A stretch of 64,000 nucleotides of DNA from Prorocentrum cordatum (GCA_963575745.1 CAUYUJ010018571.1:62001-126000), one strand, 5' to 3'. Counted from the first letter of the stretch, positions 20,981-31,770 are shown. Notes: a model not told the origin generated them from the sequence alone. Translations and numbers: made by a program.

Positions 20981-21078
20981 TCTGCGCCCACGATTTCGGC
21001 AGCACGATGTCGCCCGCGATTTCGGACACGATTTTGCCAACGATTTCGGGCACGATTTTGCCCGCGATTTTCGGCCAC
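20975..21078 (+). repeat. CGATTTCGGGCACGATTTTG tandem repeat
   Basis: Six or so units of about 16 bp based on CGATTTCGG and GCACGATTTTGCC. Confidence 0.85.
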
Positions 21079-22084
21079 GATTCCGCGCCCCCTTGCAATG
21101 CCCCACGAACCCACCCACGATTTTGAACATGAATCGTGGTCAAGCAAATGTGCCTCCGCGGAAGGGGGGCCAAAAAGTGCGCAGAATCGGGGCCAAGAAA
21201 GTACCCAACATCGTGGCCAAACGGGGAGGGGGGGCAGTGCGCCGCGGAAAGGCGGCGGGGGCTTGGGGAGGGGGCCAAGGCCGCTCGGTTGGAGAGGATG
21301 CCTTCGAGGCGGGCTGCGCTGCCTCGCGCGGCGGGTTCGCGATTGCGCCGCCGCGCCCGCGGCCGGCCGTTAAGGCTTCGAAGCCGACGGTTGCCGTCAG
21401 GCCCCTTTTCTCTGCGCCGCGCGCCGTGGCCCGCAGGGGAGTGCGCCGGGGCTTCGCCGCGATTGCGGCAGAGTCCGCGCCAGCGGCCCCCGCGCCCGCG
21501 GTGGGTCCCGCAAGCGCTACTCCCCAGAAGAGGAGTTTGCTCAACTTGAGCGGGCGTGAGATCCAACCGCTTCCGGCGTCCCGCCAATGCCCCACGCGGC
21601 GCTCGCGCTCGAGCGTCTCGTCTTCATGCGGGGTCTCCAAAGTGGCCCTTTTCTTGTGGTCCGTCGGTCCCGCGCCGGCGCGTTCCATCATAAATCAGCT
21701 TGGGAGTTATTTCTCCCGCGCCAGCTATCGGCCGCGCGGCCGGGGCAGCGCCTGGCCTGTCGACGTTTGCGCGCGCGCTGATTCCGTCTGCGCTTCGACG
21801 GCTGCGCGCGCCCTAACTCGCGTGGACGTTATGCCCGACGAGTGCGGAATGAAACGTCATCGCGACGATGAGTCCCATGGCGGTCACGGGGCGGCCTGGC
21901 TCGGGGGCCGCATTGGTCGCGCCTCCGCGGTTCGCCTGGCGTGATTCAACGGCGGGGGCAGGCGGCGCGCGGCCATTGGATGGCGCGCGGGCGTTCCACG
22001 ACGATTCCCCGCGGCCCAGCTTGAGGAAAACAACATGATTGAAATTTTCCCATTATGAAATCGTTGCGGTTCCTTGGGGGGGGG
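21079..22084 (+). other. GC-rich open frame of 283 codons, doubtful
   Basis: A + frame runs from 21093 to 21944. Its middle part is Ala/Pro/Val-rich with balanced charge (for example AAIAAESAPAAPAPAVGPAS), a composition compatible with real coding sequence. The opposite strand is also open for about 200 codons. No domain, signal or splice evidence decides it. Confidence 0.25.
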
Positions 22085-22300
22085 TCTGCTTGGCAACAGC
22101 TCTAGAGTGGGATGGGCTCAGGCGAGACGCGTCGACCCCAAGTCGTCCGTTCATCACCGACAAAGGCCTAGCAGCCGACTGCCCAGGAATGTCCGGATTC
22201 GCTATCGGGAGCCCGTCGCCGATTTTTTCTCCGGGTACATCGCCGATCGCAGGTCGATTTTCACCCCGCCTCAGCAATTCCCCCCCTTATGGTACACCGT
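22085..22300 (+). repeat. Dispersed repeat family C, copy 3
   Basis: Contains GGGATGGGCTCAGG, CACCGACAAAGGCC, TGCCCAGGAATGTCCGGATT, ATCGGGAGCCCGTCGCCGAT and CATCGCCGATCGCAGGTCGA in family order. Confidence 0.75.
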
Positions 22301-23359
22301 CAGTTGGGGTAGCGACCCCGAGCGTCTGGGCCTCTGTGGGCCGTCGCGGGGTCTGGGCCGCAGGGCAGTCAAAAACCCAGGTCGGGGACGAGCATTTGGT
22401 CGCCTCGTAAAGGGTTGAGACTTCGAGGGCGCGAGGATCGATGTTAAAGTTCAAGCCTCGAAGCTTCGAGGTTCCAGGTTCCAGGAGTGAGGATCGAATG
22501 TCGGGTTTCCGAAGAGAGCGCGGTTCCATATTCCAGGATCGGGATCGAGATTGTTGTTTCGAGTTTCGAGAGTCCATGCGTGTCCTTTGAGGAGGATCGA
22601 GGTGCGAGGAATGATGTTGCTGGAAGCGCCAAGAGGTTTTTGTTGGCTTCGTGACTCGTGGGCGCTCTCGTTGCCGCTGCCGGGCGCAATTCGAGGAAAT
22701 GGTCAAGGTGGGTTTTGGGGAGACCCGGGACGAGGGCCGACTTTTCCAAGGGTTCCAACGAGCGGAGTAACGTTTGTCTCCCGTTATCCTCCTCCTTTTC
22801 TTCCAATTCGTCATCCTTCTTCCTTCCCTCCTCCCTGTCGTCAAGTCCACGCTCACCAGAGCCTTCGTGACAGCAGGCGTGCTGGGACGCTTCTGGGTCC
22901 CCAGGGGCACCCTTGTGTCCGGGGCCAAAAAGGTTCTGGAGCCCGCGTTGCGCATACAAGAAACACGACGTCGGAGGTGTTCGTTCCGTCCATTCCCTCC
23001 TCAGTTCTTTTCCATGATTCTCTCCCTCGTTCTGTGCCTCTTCCTGCCCCCCCGCTCGCGCGGGGAATCGCGCGCGCACGGAGAGACGAAAAGAAGGAGG
23101 AGGAGACGGGTGAGGAGGAGGAGGGCCCGAGGAGGATAACCACAGCTCGAAACCTCGATCCTCGATCCGCCCCCTCCATGCCTCTCCTTCCGGGGAAGGG
23201 GAAGCGACACCATCGCTAGAGGGCCACCTCCGGCGAGGAGCTCCACGATGCCTCGAGACAGGACGTGGGGGGGTGGGGAGGGGGGGGACACACCCCCGGG
23301 AGGACCCTCCCTGGCTCCTCCTGGTGTCTGCCGGCTCGGTCACCCGCGGGGGTGTGAAG
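22300..23359. other. Stretch without recognised gene
   Basis: 22430-22620 carries short GGATCGAG and GGTTCCAGG words, weakly repetitive. Open frames on both strands (for example - 22444-23427) overlap and have no recognised domain. 22780-22850 and 23080-23130 are CT- or GA-rich. Confidence 0.3.
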
Positions 23360-23507
23360 GTACAGTCGGGGCGCTGGATGGGCTCAGTGTTCCTTGATTG
23401 CTTTACAGCTCTCTTTGGGTTTGCCATGGGAGATCGAAGTTCAACTTGTGGGAATCAGGGGCCTCGCTCCTTCTTTAGGGTTCCTTAGGTCAGCGCCCCG
23501 ACTGTAG
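23360..23507 (+). mobile_element. Introner-like element with 17-bp terminal inverted repeats
   Basis: The 148-bp segment begins GTACAGTCGGGGCGCTG and ends CAGCGCCCCGACTGTAG. These ends are inverted repeats matching at 16 of 17 positions, and the one mismatch makes the termini read GT...AG, the ends of an intron on the + strand. The preceding bases are AAG. Introners in other algae and dinoflagellates have inverted-repeat ends that supply splice sites. No host exon could be proved and no target duplication is evident, so a plain MITE is the alternative. Confidence 0.5.
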
Positions 23508-24158
23508 TCGCGCTTTGCGCTTCTCGCGTCGCGGACTGTGCCGGAGCGGCTGCCCTCCGCGCGGGGGCGCGAGGGCCGCGAGTGTGCGAGTCCGATCGCA
23601 CGTCGCGGGTTGCGGGTCGCGCTCGGATTCGGTGCGCTGGATCCTCTGTGCTCCTCCTGCCGCACCCCTCCCCCCCTTCCTGGGCCCTCGTCGATGTGCT
23701 TCGGCCCTCCTCCGTTCCTCGGCCCTCCCTGATCTTCATCGATGCTCCCCGACCCCCCTCGACCCTCCCCGATCCCCTTCCCCCCCCCCGTCGATGGGGG
23801 CGATGGAGGACGCGTCCTGGGTCCACGTGGTGTCGAGATCGTCTTTGGGTCCGCTGCCGCATCCCCCCCCGAGCCCGAGCTCCAGCCCCGCACGCCCCGA
23901 GCTCCGGGCCTGAGCTCGGGGAGCTCGGAGCTCGAGCCCGAGCCCGAGCCCCCCCCTCCCCTGCCCCCCCTCCCGCCTCGACGGGGCGACGGGGGCTCGC
24001 GGAGAGATGACGGCCCGCCTCCGCGTTCGCCATCTCCCCTCCCCACGGGTCTCCGCCTCCCTCCGCAGGAGGGCGGAGGAGGAGGCCGTGGAGGCCCCCG
24101 CGCTGGCCTGCGCGCGCGCGAGGGGGGATCATCGTCGTTGGCGTTGGCGTTGGCGTTG

Positions 24159-24212
<54 letters not shown>

Positions 24213-24895
24213 GCTTCGGCTTCGGCTTCTGCTTTGGTTCCGTCGTGCGCGCGGGGGGGGGCGGGATCGTCGTGTTCGTCGTCCTCGTCATCCTGCTGCT
24301 GAAAAGGGTGCAAACGTGGGCCGCCTAGAGGGAGAGCTACGGAGGTAACGATACCATCAGCAGGAATACCGTCTCCTCCTCGAATCCAGGCCTCCTCGCG
24401 TGCTGTTCTCGGTTTATGGGTTCCCTTATTGGCCCCCGGGGCCGTCAGACGAACGCACGACTCGTGACGAAAGGCTTGTCCTGGGGAATGGGTCGAGGCC
24501 TCCTGGGACCTTGCTTGTAGACGAACACCAAGTCGGGTGTCGGGATGCTCCCTGACGCCTTGACGTTGTGGGCATGTTGGCATTCGAAGACGCAGCGACC
24601 CTCCATCCCATTTCTGGCCAACGACATATGAGGGCCAGGCAAGTTTGACCTGTTCCTCCTCCTGTTGAGTCTCCACTTCGCATTGCCTCCCCTTGATCCT
24701 CCGGCCTTCATATTGAACAGGAGGCCCAATAATGTAGTGCCAGAAACACGCTGGAACGAAGCGCTGAACGTTCAACCCTTCCACTGTCAAGGACAGGGGG
24801 TAACAGGGGTAGCTCGTGCTTCTCGCTCGGGTGCTTTTATTGCCAAGGCTTTCTCTCAACAGGTCAGACGACCCCGCATCCTTTTTCCAGTGGGG
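23508..24895. other. Stretch with long - strand frame through a GTC repeat
   Basis: A - strand frame of 520 codons spans 23441-25003. It crosses (GTC)n at 24165-24212 (poly-Asp), Pro/Gly/Arg-rich low complexity, and part of the 90-bp minisatellite, so its length is not good evidence of a gene. The stretch between 24430 and 24890 is less biased and might contain an exon, but none is recognisable. Confidence 0.3.
24165..24214 (+). repeat. (GTC)n microsatellite
   Basis: About 16 GTC triplets, flanked by GTTGGC hexamers on the left and GGCTTC hexamers on the right. Confidence 0.95.
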
Positions 24896-24899
24896 CATG

Positions 24900-25245
24900 C
24901 GTTTCGGTCCCCGGTTTCCAGAAGCACACCCCTCACACGCTTCCTGGCCCCAGAGGGAGCTCCACCGAAGGTCCAAGAGGCACCGTCCACATGTGAGCGC
25001 CACACCCGTTTTTGGTAATTACACCCCTCAAACGTCTCGTGGCCCCAGAGGGAGCTCCACCGGAGGTCTCAGAGGTACCGCTCACATTTGGGCGCACGCC
25101 GGTTTCGGCACACCCTGGACACGTTTCATGGCTTCCCAGGGAGCTCCACCGAAGGCCTCAGAGGCACCGTCCACATGTGGGCGCCTCGCTCGTTTCGGCA
25201 CACCTCTCACACGTCTCGTGGCCGCATAGGGAGCTCCACTCTTGG
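24900..25245 (-). repeat. Minisatellite family E (GGTGGAGCTCC...GGGTGTGCC), four units
   Basis: GGGAGCTCCACCG recurs at 24955, 25050, 25139 and 25229, a period of 89-95 bp. Read on the - strand the units give GGTGGAGCTCCCT, a CACGA word and GTGAGGGGTGT. The same order of words appears on the + strand at 46255-46655 and 48725-49020, so the three arrays are one family. Confidence 0.7.
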
Positions 25246-25810
25246 GGCTCTCTGGGAGCTCTTTGGGTCCTCTTGGGGCTCTGCTGGGGTGCCTTGGGGC
25301 CCTCGTGGGGCGTTCTTGGGGCTCTGTTGGGACTCTCTCGGGGCCCTCTTGGGAGCTATGGAGTCCCTCCTGGGGCCATCTTGGAGACCATTGATGAACA
25401 TGGGGGGGTCGGTGGGCGGGGGGGTCCTCGATGTCCCCCCGCCCTCCCTCTGGGGTCATCGAAATAGCCTGTTGGGGTTCTCGTAGGGCCCTCTTGGGGG
25501 GATCTTGGTTGCTCTTGGGGCAGTCTTGGAGGCCTCTTGAACCCTTCTCGGAGCTCTCTTGGACCATCTTAGGGCCAACTTGAGGCCTGAAACGCGCATC
25601 GGAAGCGAAAAGTCGAGAAGGCAAACATCACTGACTTCCCTAAGGTTTTTGCACGATTCTGGCTTCTCGGGGAGGTCCTAGGGGTCGCCAAAAGCACCTG
25701 GAACCGTCTTGTGGCCCTCTTGGGGCCTCTCGGAGGCATGTTGTTAGCTATCTTTAGTCATGTTGGGCTATCTTGAGCGATCTTGGAGGCTATCTAGGGC
25801 TTTCTGAGGC
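25235..25810 (+). repeat. CTCTTGGGG-type minisatellite, long copy
   Basis: Units such as CTCTTGGGGCTCTGCTGGGG repeat over about 570 bp with a break near 25400-25450. It is followed at 25855 by a tail segment that also follows the arrays at 53.1 and 54.4 kb. Confidence 0.85.
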
Positions 25811-25854
25811 CACGTTGGAGCCATATTGGCGAACAAGGACCCTCTGACACCTCG

Positions 25855-25995
25855 CGAACCCCCCCGTCCAGGTCCAGGGGAGGGGGTAGGGGATGGGTAA
25901 ACCCCTCCCCGAATGGGAAGAAGGGTTTTTGGAAGAGGAAAGGAAGACTTTGTTAGACCACCTGCGCCCAGAGGGCTGGTGGGGTTTTATGATTT
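25855..25995 (+). repeat. Array-associated tail repeat, copy 1
   Basis: Carries CCCCGTCCAGGTCCAGGG, GGGTAAACCCCTCCCCGA, GGAAGAAGGG, TTGGAAGAGGAA and ACCACCTGCGCCC. Counterparts are at 53465-53600 and 54705-54830, each just 3' of a CTCTTGGGG array. Confidence 0.8.
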
Positions 25996-25999
25996 TCCC

Positions 26000-27110
26000 G
26001 AAAGCCCCATGGTTCAAGTAAGGTCTCTTCGAAGGGGTTGAGGAGGGTCGTGGGGAGGGGACCTTGGAGGATGAGGTGGGAGAGGAGTGAGAAAGGGATG
26101 GGAATATGAGGAGGAGGGAGAGGAGGAGGGAAGAGCGGGGGGGCAGACAGAGAAGCAGGACGAGGACGATGAGGAGTAGGAGGAGGAGGGAAGAGGAGGG
26201 GGGGGAGGAGGGATGACGCGAGGGGGATCAGGAGATGATACGGTATGGCGGGGCCTCGAAGGCAGGCGAGGAGGGGAGCGTTAGCTCAACCAAACGGGGT
26301 GGCCACGTAGGGCCTGGGAGCGGCGGCGGCGGGTCGGCCGAACGGCAGGACTTCGGGCCCAACCCCACAGACGCCGAGCCCCCCAGCCCTCAGACGGGAC
26401 CTGAGTCGGAAGCGCCCAGAACTCGCTACCAGATCATTGCCGACAACCTTGACAGGACAAGAGGATCAGGAGATGGTATAAGGGTGTGGGGAGTGACGGG
26501 GGGGAGGGAAGGGGAGGGGAAGGAACGGGGCAACGGGAGGATACAGAGCAACGCAAGCGTCTGCGCGTAAAATAGAGGGGCCGGGAGCGGAAGGGAGGTG
26601 GGGTTGGGTTTGGTCATGCGCGTGGAAGCCATGCGTGCAAGTTGTTTCAGGGGATGCTACGATGGTCCGCCGGTCCAGCGGCCCGCTGGCGCATGAGAGG
26701 TCAGCATTTCCTGCATTGAACCCCATATGTGACGATTCTTTTACTTGTGGAGACTCATTCGTGTGGAACCTCAGATATGGGGGCGTGGAACCCTGCGCGT
26801 ATTATACCACAAGAGCATCGGCGCTGCTGAGCATGGAAAACCCCAGTTACCCGGCGCTGGCCTCACATGAGCCTCACGCGGGCCTCCACGTGTTGTATAG
26901 AGGCCAATCGGATTATGAGTTTAATGAGGGCCGTAGATTTACAGTAGCAGTCTTTGTTCGAGAGAATCAACACAGCCTCTATGACACCATAGAGGCCCAC
27001 GCGACGTCCACGTGAGGACCATGCCAGGCCTCTTGTATTGCGAAGACCTTACGGCTGGTGCCGCCGACCTTGAATACGACGAAGATGAAAACGAGCGGGG
27101 CGGGGTAGGA
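26000..27110 (+). other. Two short coding-like frames, no named domain
   Basis: 26040-26220 is GGA-rich. A + frame at about 26290-26480 has an unbiased composition (for example PTDAEPPSPQTGPESEAPRT). A second + frame, 26635-27015, of 126 codons has near-average base composition and includes Tyr, Phe and Trp residues (for example DSFVWNLRYGGVEPCAYYTT). Either might be an exon. I do not recognise them and no splice sites were assigned. Confidence 0.3.
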
Positions 27111-27111
27111 T

Positions 27112-27186
27112 GCGGAGGAGGAGGAGGAGGAGGAGGAGCAGGAGGAGGAGGAGGAGGAGGAGGAGGAGGAGGAGGACGATGAGTGG
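27112..27186 (+). repeat. (GGA)n microsatellite
   Basis: About 22 GGA triplets with one GCA interruption. Confidence 0.95.
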
Positions 27187-27299
27187 GGGAGCAGCGAGAG
27201 GAAGCGAGTAGGAGCAACCAATTCTGGAGGCCTCGGCCCTCGACGGAAATGGGAGGGAGAGGGCGGGTACAACACCTTTCTCCGAAAATCAATGAATAT

Positions 27300-27430
27300 G
27301 GCATCTCTGGGCCTTCTTGAGAGTCCTTCTGGGGTTCTTTTGACCCGTCTGGGGGCCCCCTTTGGCCGTCCTTAGGCGCTGTTGGGGTTGGGCTGTCTTG
27401 TGGGGCTTGGGCCGTCCAGGGGCGCGCTCT
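27300..27430 (+). repeat. CTCTTGGGG-type minisatellite, short copy
   Basis: Contains GGGCCTTCTTGAGAGTCC, GACCCGTCTGGGGGCCCC and CTGTCTTGTGGGGC units in + orientation. Confidence 0.65.
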
Positions 27431-28655
27431 TGCGGATCCGTCGTGGCGAACCCCCCTCCTCCAGCGCATCTACAGAGGGACCCTCTGTAAAGGCCGCAAA
27501 CGGGAGATGGTATTCTGACCCGGGACACCCCCCCCCTGGGACCCCCCCGGGACCCTCCCCCCCCCAGCGGGGAAGGGATCAAAGGATTGGAGCTTCCCTC
27601 GATTCAACGACAACGTTGGTTAATTCCGTTTTGGTTGGGTTGCTTCATTTCGCTTTGGCTGGCGCGCTCGAGGACGAGGGCCCAGCGAAAGAGGGGAGAG
27701 CGGCGACGGACCCAGAACAAAAAAGACGGCGAGTACGTACGCGGACAACAACCACGACGAACAACCCATTCCACACGCCGACAGCGTCGGCGGATTTTGC
27801 GACGTTGGCGCGGCCCATTCGAGAAACGAGCCCCATGTGGGTAGAACGTCGTGTGCGCGTGTGCGCGCGTGTGTGTGTGTGTGCGTGCTAGGGTGACTGA
27901 CCCCACGTCTGCAAGTCCCGGCGGTAATCGAACTAGGCATGGCCCGCTCCAGTATTCGTTGCAGTGACACTCGCCCGGCCGCCGGCGGAAACAAGTGTGT
28001 TTGTGTTTGTAGGTTTGTTGGTGTCTCTGTGTGCGATAGCCCCTGCGCGTGGACCACCATGAATGGTTCCACACCCGCACCCATGAAGTTACACACGCAT
28101 GTCTATCCACATGTTTGGGGGTCCACCCGCAGGAGATCCCACACCCCTAAGGATCCACGCCAGCACACATGGGGTAGGTACCACGCGAACGGGATTCGAT
28201 CCGATTAAGCACTTCGCCCGACTCCCCTCCTTACAATGCCTTGTAGTATTGACACGAAACCCAGGAAGAGGGAGGCACACGTTTGCACCATCTTTCCCGC
28301 TCCCCCCGAGGACCACGGGGTCCCTTCGCATCATCGGTGTTCTTCTCCTTTTCACTTCTGGTTCATCATGCATTCGCCTGCATCCCTGCATTGGTATCCT
28401 CCTCCTCCACTCTCCTTCCTGCTCCTCCTCGTCTTCCTCCTCCACCTTGCATTCCTCCTCCTCCTCGTTCCTGCGGCTCACACCTGTCCGACGCCACGCC
28501 CTGAATCCACATGCCCGATCCGATGCGATCCTTCTCCTGCGGCCCCCTCCGCCTGCTGCCGAACTGCGGCGACGCCTTCTCCCTCCCCCTGCTGGACCAC
28601 TGATCGTCGGCGGAATCCCCCCAAAACGCCTCCGCCCCGCGCACACGTGCCAGAA
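27431..28655. other. Stretch without recognised gene
   Basis: 27845-27890 is a (GTGTGC)n microsatellite. 28340-28480 is CT-rich with CCTCCTC words. Overlapping open frames on both strands show no domain. Confidence 0.35.
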
Positions 28656-28659
28656 GCTC

Positions 28660-28905
28660 CTGGAGGCCCTCGGCGATCCCCGGGCGACCCTGCGAGACCC
28701 TCAGGAGGCCTTCGGAGGGCCGCGGGCTGGCCCTCGGAGGCCCTCGCGGGCCTCCCGGAGGCCATCGGACGTCTTCGGAGGTCTTCGGCGGTCCTCCTCC
28801 GACGTCTCGCGAGGGCTTCGGAGGCCCTCGGAAAAGTTCGGGGGCCCGCGGAGGCCTTCGGAGGTCTTCGGAGATCTTCGGACGCACTCGTGGGGCTTCG
28901 GGTGG
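28660..28905 (+). repeat. TTCGGAGGCC minisatellite
   Basis: About 20 degenerate units of 11-12 bp built on CTTCGGAGGCC and CTTCGGAGGTC, extending to near 28900. Encoded peptides on both strands are repeat by-products. Confidence 0.8.
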
Positions 28906-29135
28906 ACATCCAACGACGGCCCAGGGCAGCACACCGGTTCCCGAGAAGGGGTCGAGATATCCTTAGCTAGCATACAGTAGCAAAACACATACATCGGACG
29001 TCTGCCTTGTCTCAGACACTTTTCCAGTCGCGTGTCGACGGGAACGTCTCCGTCCCCAGCCTGGCTCAAGGCCTGGCTCATGCACGCGGTCGGCCAGCTC
29101 CATGTCGCAGTCGTATCTTTACGAGCCGGCTTGGC

Positions 29136-29469
29136 ATGAGTCGAAATCTCCGTCGAGACGCCTATGAGACGGCTGGCACAAGCTTCTCGCAGGGAAGCAG
29201 CTTTGGCACAACATCTTTCTTCAAGAAGCAGCGACGGTTCTACGAGGAGAACCCGTTCGATGGTCTCTGCTCCACGGCTCCATGCGTCTGGCTGGTAGTC
29301 TTTATGCTTTGGGCGACCAGTGTCGTGACAGTGAGCATGAGCTGGAACCTGGACTTTTTCCGGCCACTGATGTTTTCCAGTCCAGTGTTGATCACTTTGC
29401 TATTCACACTCTGCTCCTCCACATGCAAAGTGCCGGGAGAGCCTTCGCCCAGGAAGTTGACTAGTTTAG
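29136..29469 (+). CDS. Gene A, first recognised exon: unrecognised membrane protein
   Basis: A + frame from ATG at 29136 begins MSRNLRRDAYETAGTSFSQG and continues into two hydrophobic segments, at about 29282-29340 (WLVVFMLWATSVVTV) and 29362-29410 (LMFSSPVLITLLFTL). Base composition is close to average, unlike the flanking arrays, and residue use is unbiased. At 29470 the sequence reads TTTAG followed by GTATGTTG, a good 5' splice site. The downstream exon at 30221 is in matching phase after removal of 751 bp. Upstream in-frame codons continue to 29007, so the start is uncertain and more 5' exons are possible. I recognise no family. A frame that ignores the splice site runs to 29711. Confidence 0.55.
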
Positions 29470-30220
29470 GTATGTTGATGTTTGCGGTGTATTGGACCGT
29501 ATACAAAGCCTACCCCACGCAGTGTCGAAGTGCGTGGGGGTTCAAGATGGTCAGCGATACTAGTTTCATTGGCAATCAGACGGCCGTCAACATGCAAGTA
29601 TTGAAGCACATGCAGAAGATTTATGTATCTAGTGGGCTTCGGGCCATCCCGCCACCGTGCCTGGGTCGTGTACAAGAGGCCGTACGTTGTATTCTGGGGA
29701 CTGCTGGGTAGCCTTCTGGGAAGGTCTTGGGAATCCCTTCGTGGCCTCATGAGGCATCTTGGGGGTCATGGGTGCTCTCGATAGTCTCTCTTGGAGATCT
29801 CTTGGAGGTCTCTTGGGGGCATTATTGGCCTTCAGCGGTCAGGCGGTTGAGCGCTCTTTTGGCCTCTCGCTGGGGTCGTTTTAGAGACCTCTTGGGCTAC
29901 TCTTGGGAGCCTGTTTGGCAGTCTTGAACGCTCGTCAGTCCGAAAAAGAAACGACTGCTCAAAACGTCCGCAAGCCTTGTGGTCCTGACGGGTGTTGCCT
30001 TTTGGCTGGCCCCGAAGGCCTCCAAGGCGGCCCAGCAGACTCCCCAGACGGCGGTTTAGGTCTCCGCTGGCCCTCTCCGAGCCTCTGGAATTGTCGCGCG
30101 GGGTTCCGCAGGAGCGCCCAGGATCGCCCGAGAGCGCCCAGGAGACCTGTGAGTGGGGGCTCCGTGGCCGGAAGAACATGCACAATCTTCAATAGTGACG
30201 ACCTCCGGAATGGATTTGAG
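29470..30220 (+). other. Probable intron of gene A containing a CTCTTGGGG array
   Basis: Starts GTATGTTG and ends GATTTGAG, giving GT...AG ends and a phase-1 junction whose first new codon is GAG. The middle (29700-29930) is a copy of the CTCTTGGGG minisatellite. Repeat-filled introns are common in dinoflagellates. The acceptor was chosen for phase; no transcript supports it. Confidence 0.4.
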
Positions 30221-31063
30221 AGCAATCGACCGAGTGCCTACGGTACGCTGGCGGATCTTCGGAGGACGACGAGGCGGACGAGTCGATCCTGCCTTTGCTC
30301 GATCGTGCTACTGCCACGGTCAATGAGCTCAAGCGGAGGGTTCGGCGAGCGGTGGTCGGTTCCACTGGGTCCAACAGATCCAATGCCACCGAAGTCCAAA
30401 CGAACAAGTCCAACGCTAGTGCGCATACAGAGGAATTGAGTCCGGCCGTGGCCGCCATGGCCTTGGGCGCGACTGCCATGGGCACGCCAGACCTGCAACA
30501 GGAAGCCGCGTCGGATCCGGCCGAGTCAGAGGCCGAGGTAGCCGCCAGAGCTGCGAACGTCTTCGACGCGTTGAGAGGTGCGCTGCCCGTGTCCAATGGA
30601 TTGGGTGGGGATACTTTTGACGCGCTGAAGAGCGCCCAGAGCGAGTGGCTGACCCCATGGACGAATGGGGATACTTTCGAGAACTTCGTGCTGAGGGCCT
30701 ACTGCGACATGCACCGGAGTGACCATGAGCTGCCTCATGTCTACCCTTTGCTGAAGCTTGGCATCAGCCCCATGGAATTCCCCTGGAAGGTACCATGCCC
30801 CTATGGCTCATGCATTCTGACCGAGCCGCGCAGCCTCAGCGCAGGCAAGCTCGTGTTTCTGTGGATGCTCGTAGTGCCAGCAGCCGTGCATTTACTTCAC
30901 GCTCGGCTTACAGGGCAGTGCTACCCGTGGTGGCAATGGTTTTGGGCGTGTTTGCTGCCGCTGTGGCTTGTCGCGTTCATCGAATCCATCCACGACGTGG
31001 AACTGTCCGAGCTTATAGCTGGCTTTGTCAGGACAATTGTGGAGCTGCCGAACCTGTTCAAAG
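30221..31063 (+). CDS. Gene A, second recognised exon: unrecognised membrane protein
   Basis: The frame is open from 30221. It starts with an acidic stretch (GGSSEDDEADESILPLLDRA), then Ala/Val-rich polar sequence, then EFPWKVPCPYGSCILTEPRS, and two strong hydrophobic segments: GKLVFLWMLVVPAAVHLLHA (about 30844-30903) and YPWWQWFWACLLPLWLVAFI (about 30925-30984). After ELPNLFK the DNA reads AAAG followed by GTGAGATGG, a strong 5' splice site at 31064, so the exon probably ends at 31063. The ORF itself continues to a stop at 31168-31170. With exon 1 the protein would be a multi-pass membrane protein of at least 390 residues. The family is not recognised; no downstream exon was found with confidence. 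Confidence 0.6.
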
Positions 31064-31244
31064 GTGAGATGGGCGAGACTGACTACGAACGTGTCGGGTA
31101 TGCAGCTGCCTGCGGCAAATTCAGATGCCGCGCCAGTGCAGCAGCGCAGCAGAACATGAGGTTGAGTTGAACAACAAGTTCCAGGTCAGTGCACTGTCTG
31201 GACTGTCGCGGGTTTTAGTCGCAGTTAATCTGGGAAGTTTCTTA

Positions 31245-31400
31245 ATCTTTTGGGGTTGTTTGGCACCTCGTAGGGCTTCCTTGGGGCCCTCGGAGTAGCT
31301 CGTGTGGCAGGTCAGAGGTCTCGGAGCCGCTTAGGGCCCTCTTGGGTCCAACGGGGTGGTTCGTTGGAGTCAGTCGTAGGTCTCGCAGCCGTTTGGGGGC
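31245..31400 (+). repeat. CTCTTGGGG-type minisatellite, short copy
   Basis: TCTTTTGGGGTTGTTTGGC, TTCCTTGGGGCCCTCGG and AGGGCCCTCTTGGG units in + orientation, just downstream of gene A. Confidence 0.65.
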
Positions 31401-31614
31401 TGTGGTCCTTATGCGTTGGCTCTTACCTAGCTCTTCCGAAGAGGATCGTAGATGAACTCGCTTTCTGTTTCGGTTCAGTGTTCGTGTCGTGCGTTCGGGC
31501 CAGGTGAAGCTGTGTGCGCGGGCGAGATGACTGCTCCCGCCGCTGCTAGGGCGAATCCAGAGCAAAGGTTCCTCCCCGCCGTCTGGTTGGTGGATTTAGG
31601 GCTGGGGTTTTCCC

Positions 31615-31770
31615 GCGGTTGTCCCGCAGATGTCCCGTGCACCTTGTTGTCCCGTGGTTGTCCCGATGGGTGTCCTGACGCTTGTCCCGACGGTTGCCCC
31701 GATGGCCGTCCCGATGGGTTTTCCCATGGTTGTCTCGATGGTTGTCCCGGTGGTTGGCCCTTCGGTATAT
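31615..31770 (+). repeat. GGTTGTCCCGAT 12-bp minisatellite, array 1
   Basis: About 12 units of GGTTGTCCCGATGG; + frame reads Pro-Asp-Gly-Cys, - frame Ser-Gly-Gln-Pro. A second short array of the same unit lies at 32131-32195. Confidence 0.9.

Noticed and set aside
23441-25003. A 520-codon - strand gene
   Set aside because: The frame depends on a GTC repeat, Pro/Gly/Arg low complexity and part of a minisatellite, and overlaps an introner-like element. Length alone is not evidence in DNA this rich in GC.
18880-25245. CRISPR array
   Set aside because: Repeats at 18.9 and 24.9 kb are degenerate along the entire unit, with no unique spacers, and the DNA is eukaryotic.
28180-28210. A tRNA T-arm (GGATTCGATCC)
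   Set aside because: No acceptor stem, D-arm or anticodon arm could be paired at the required spacing.
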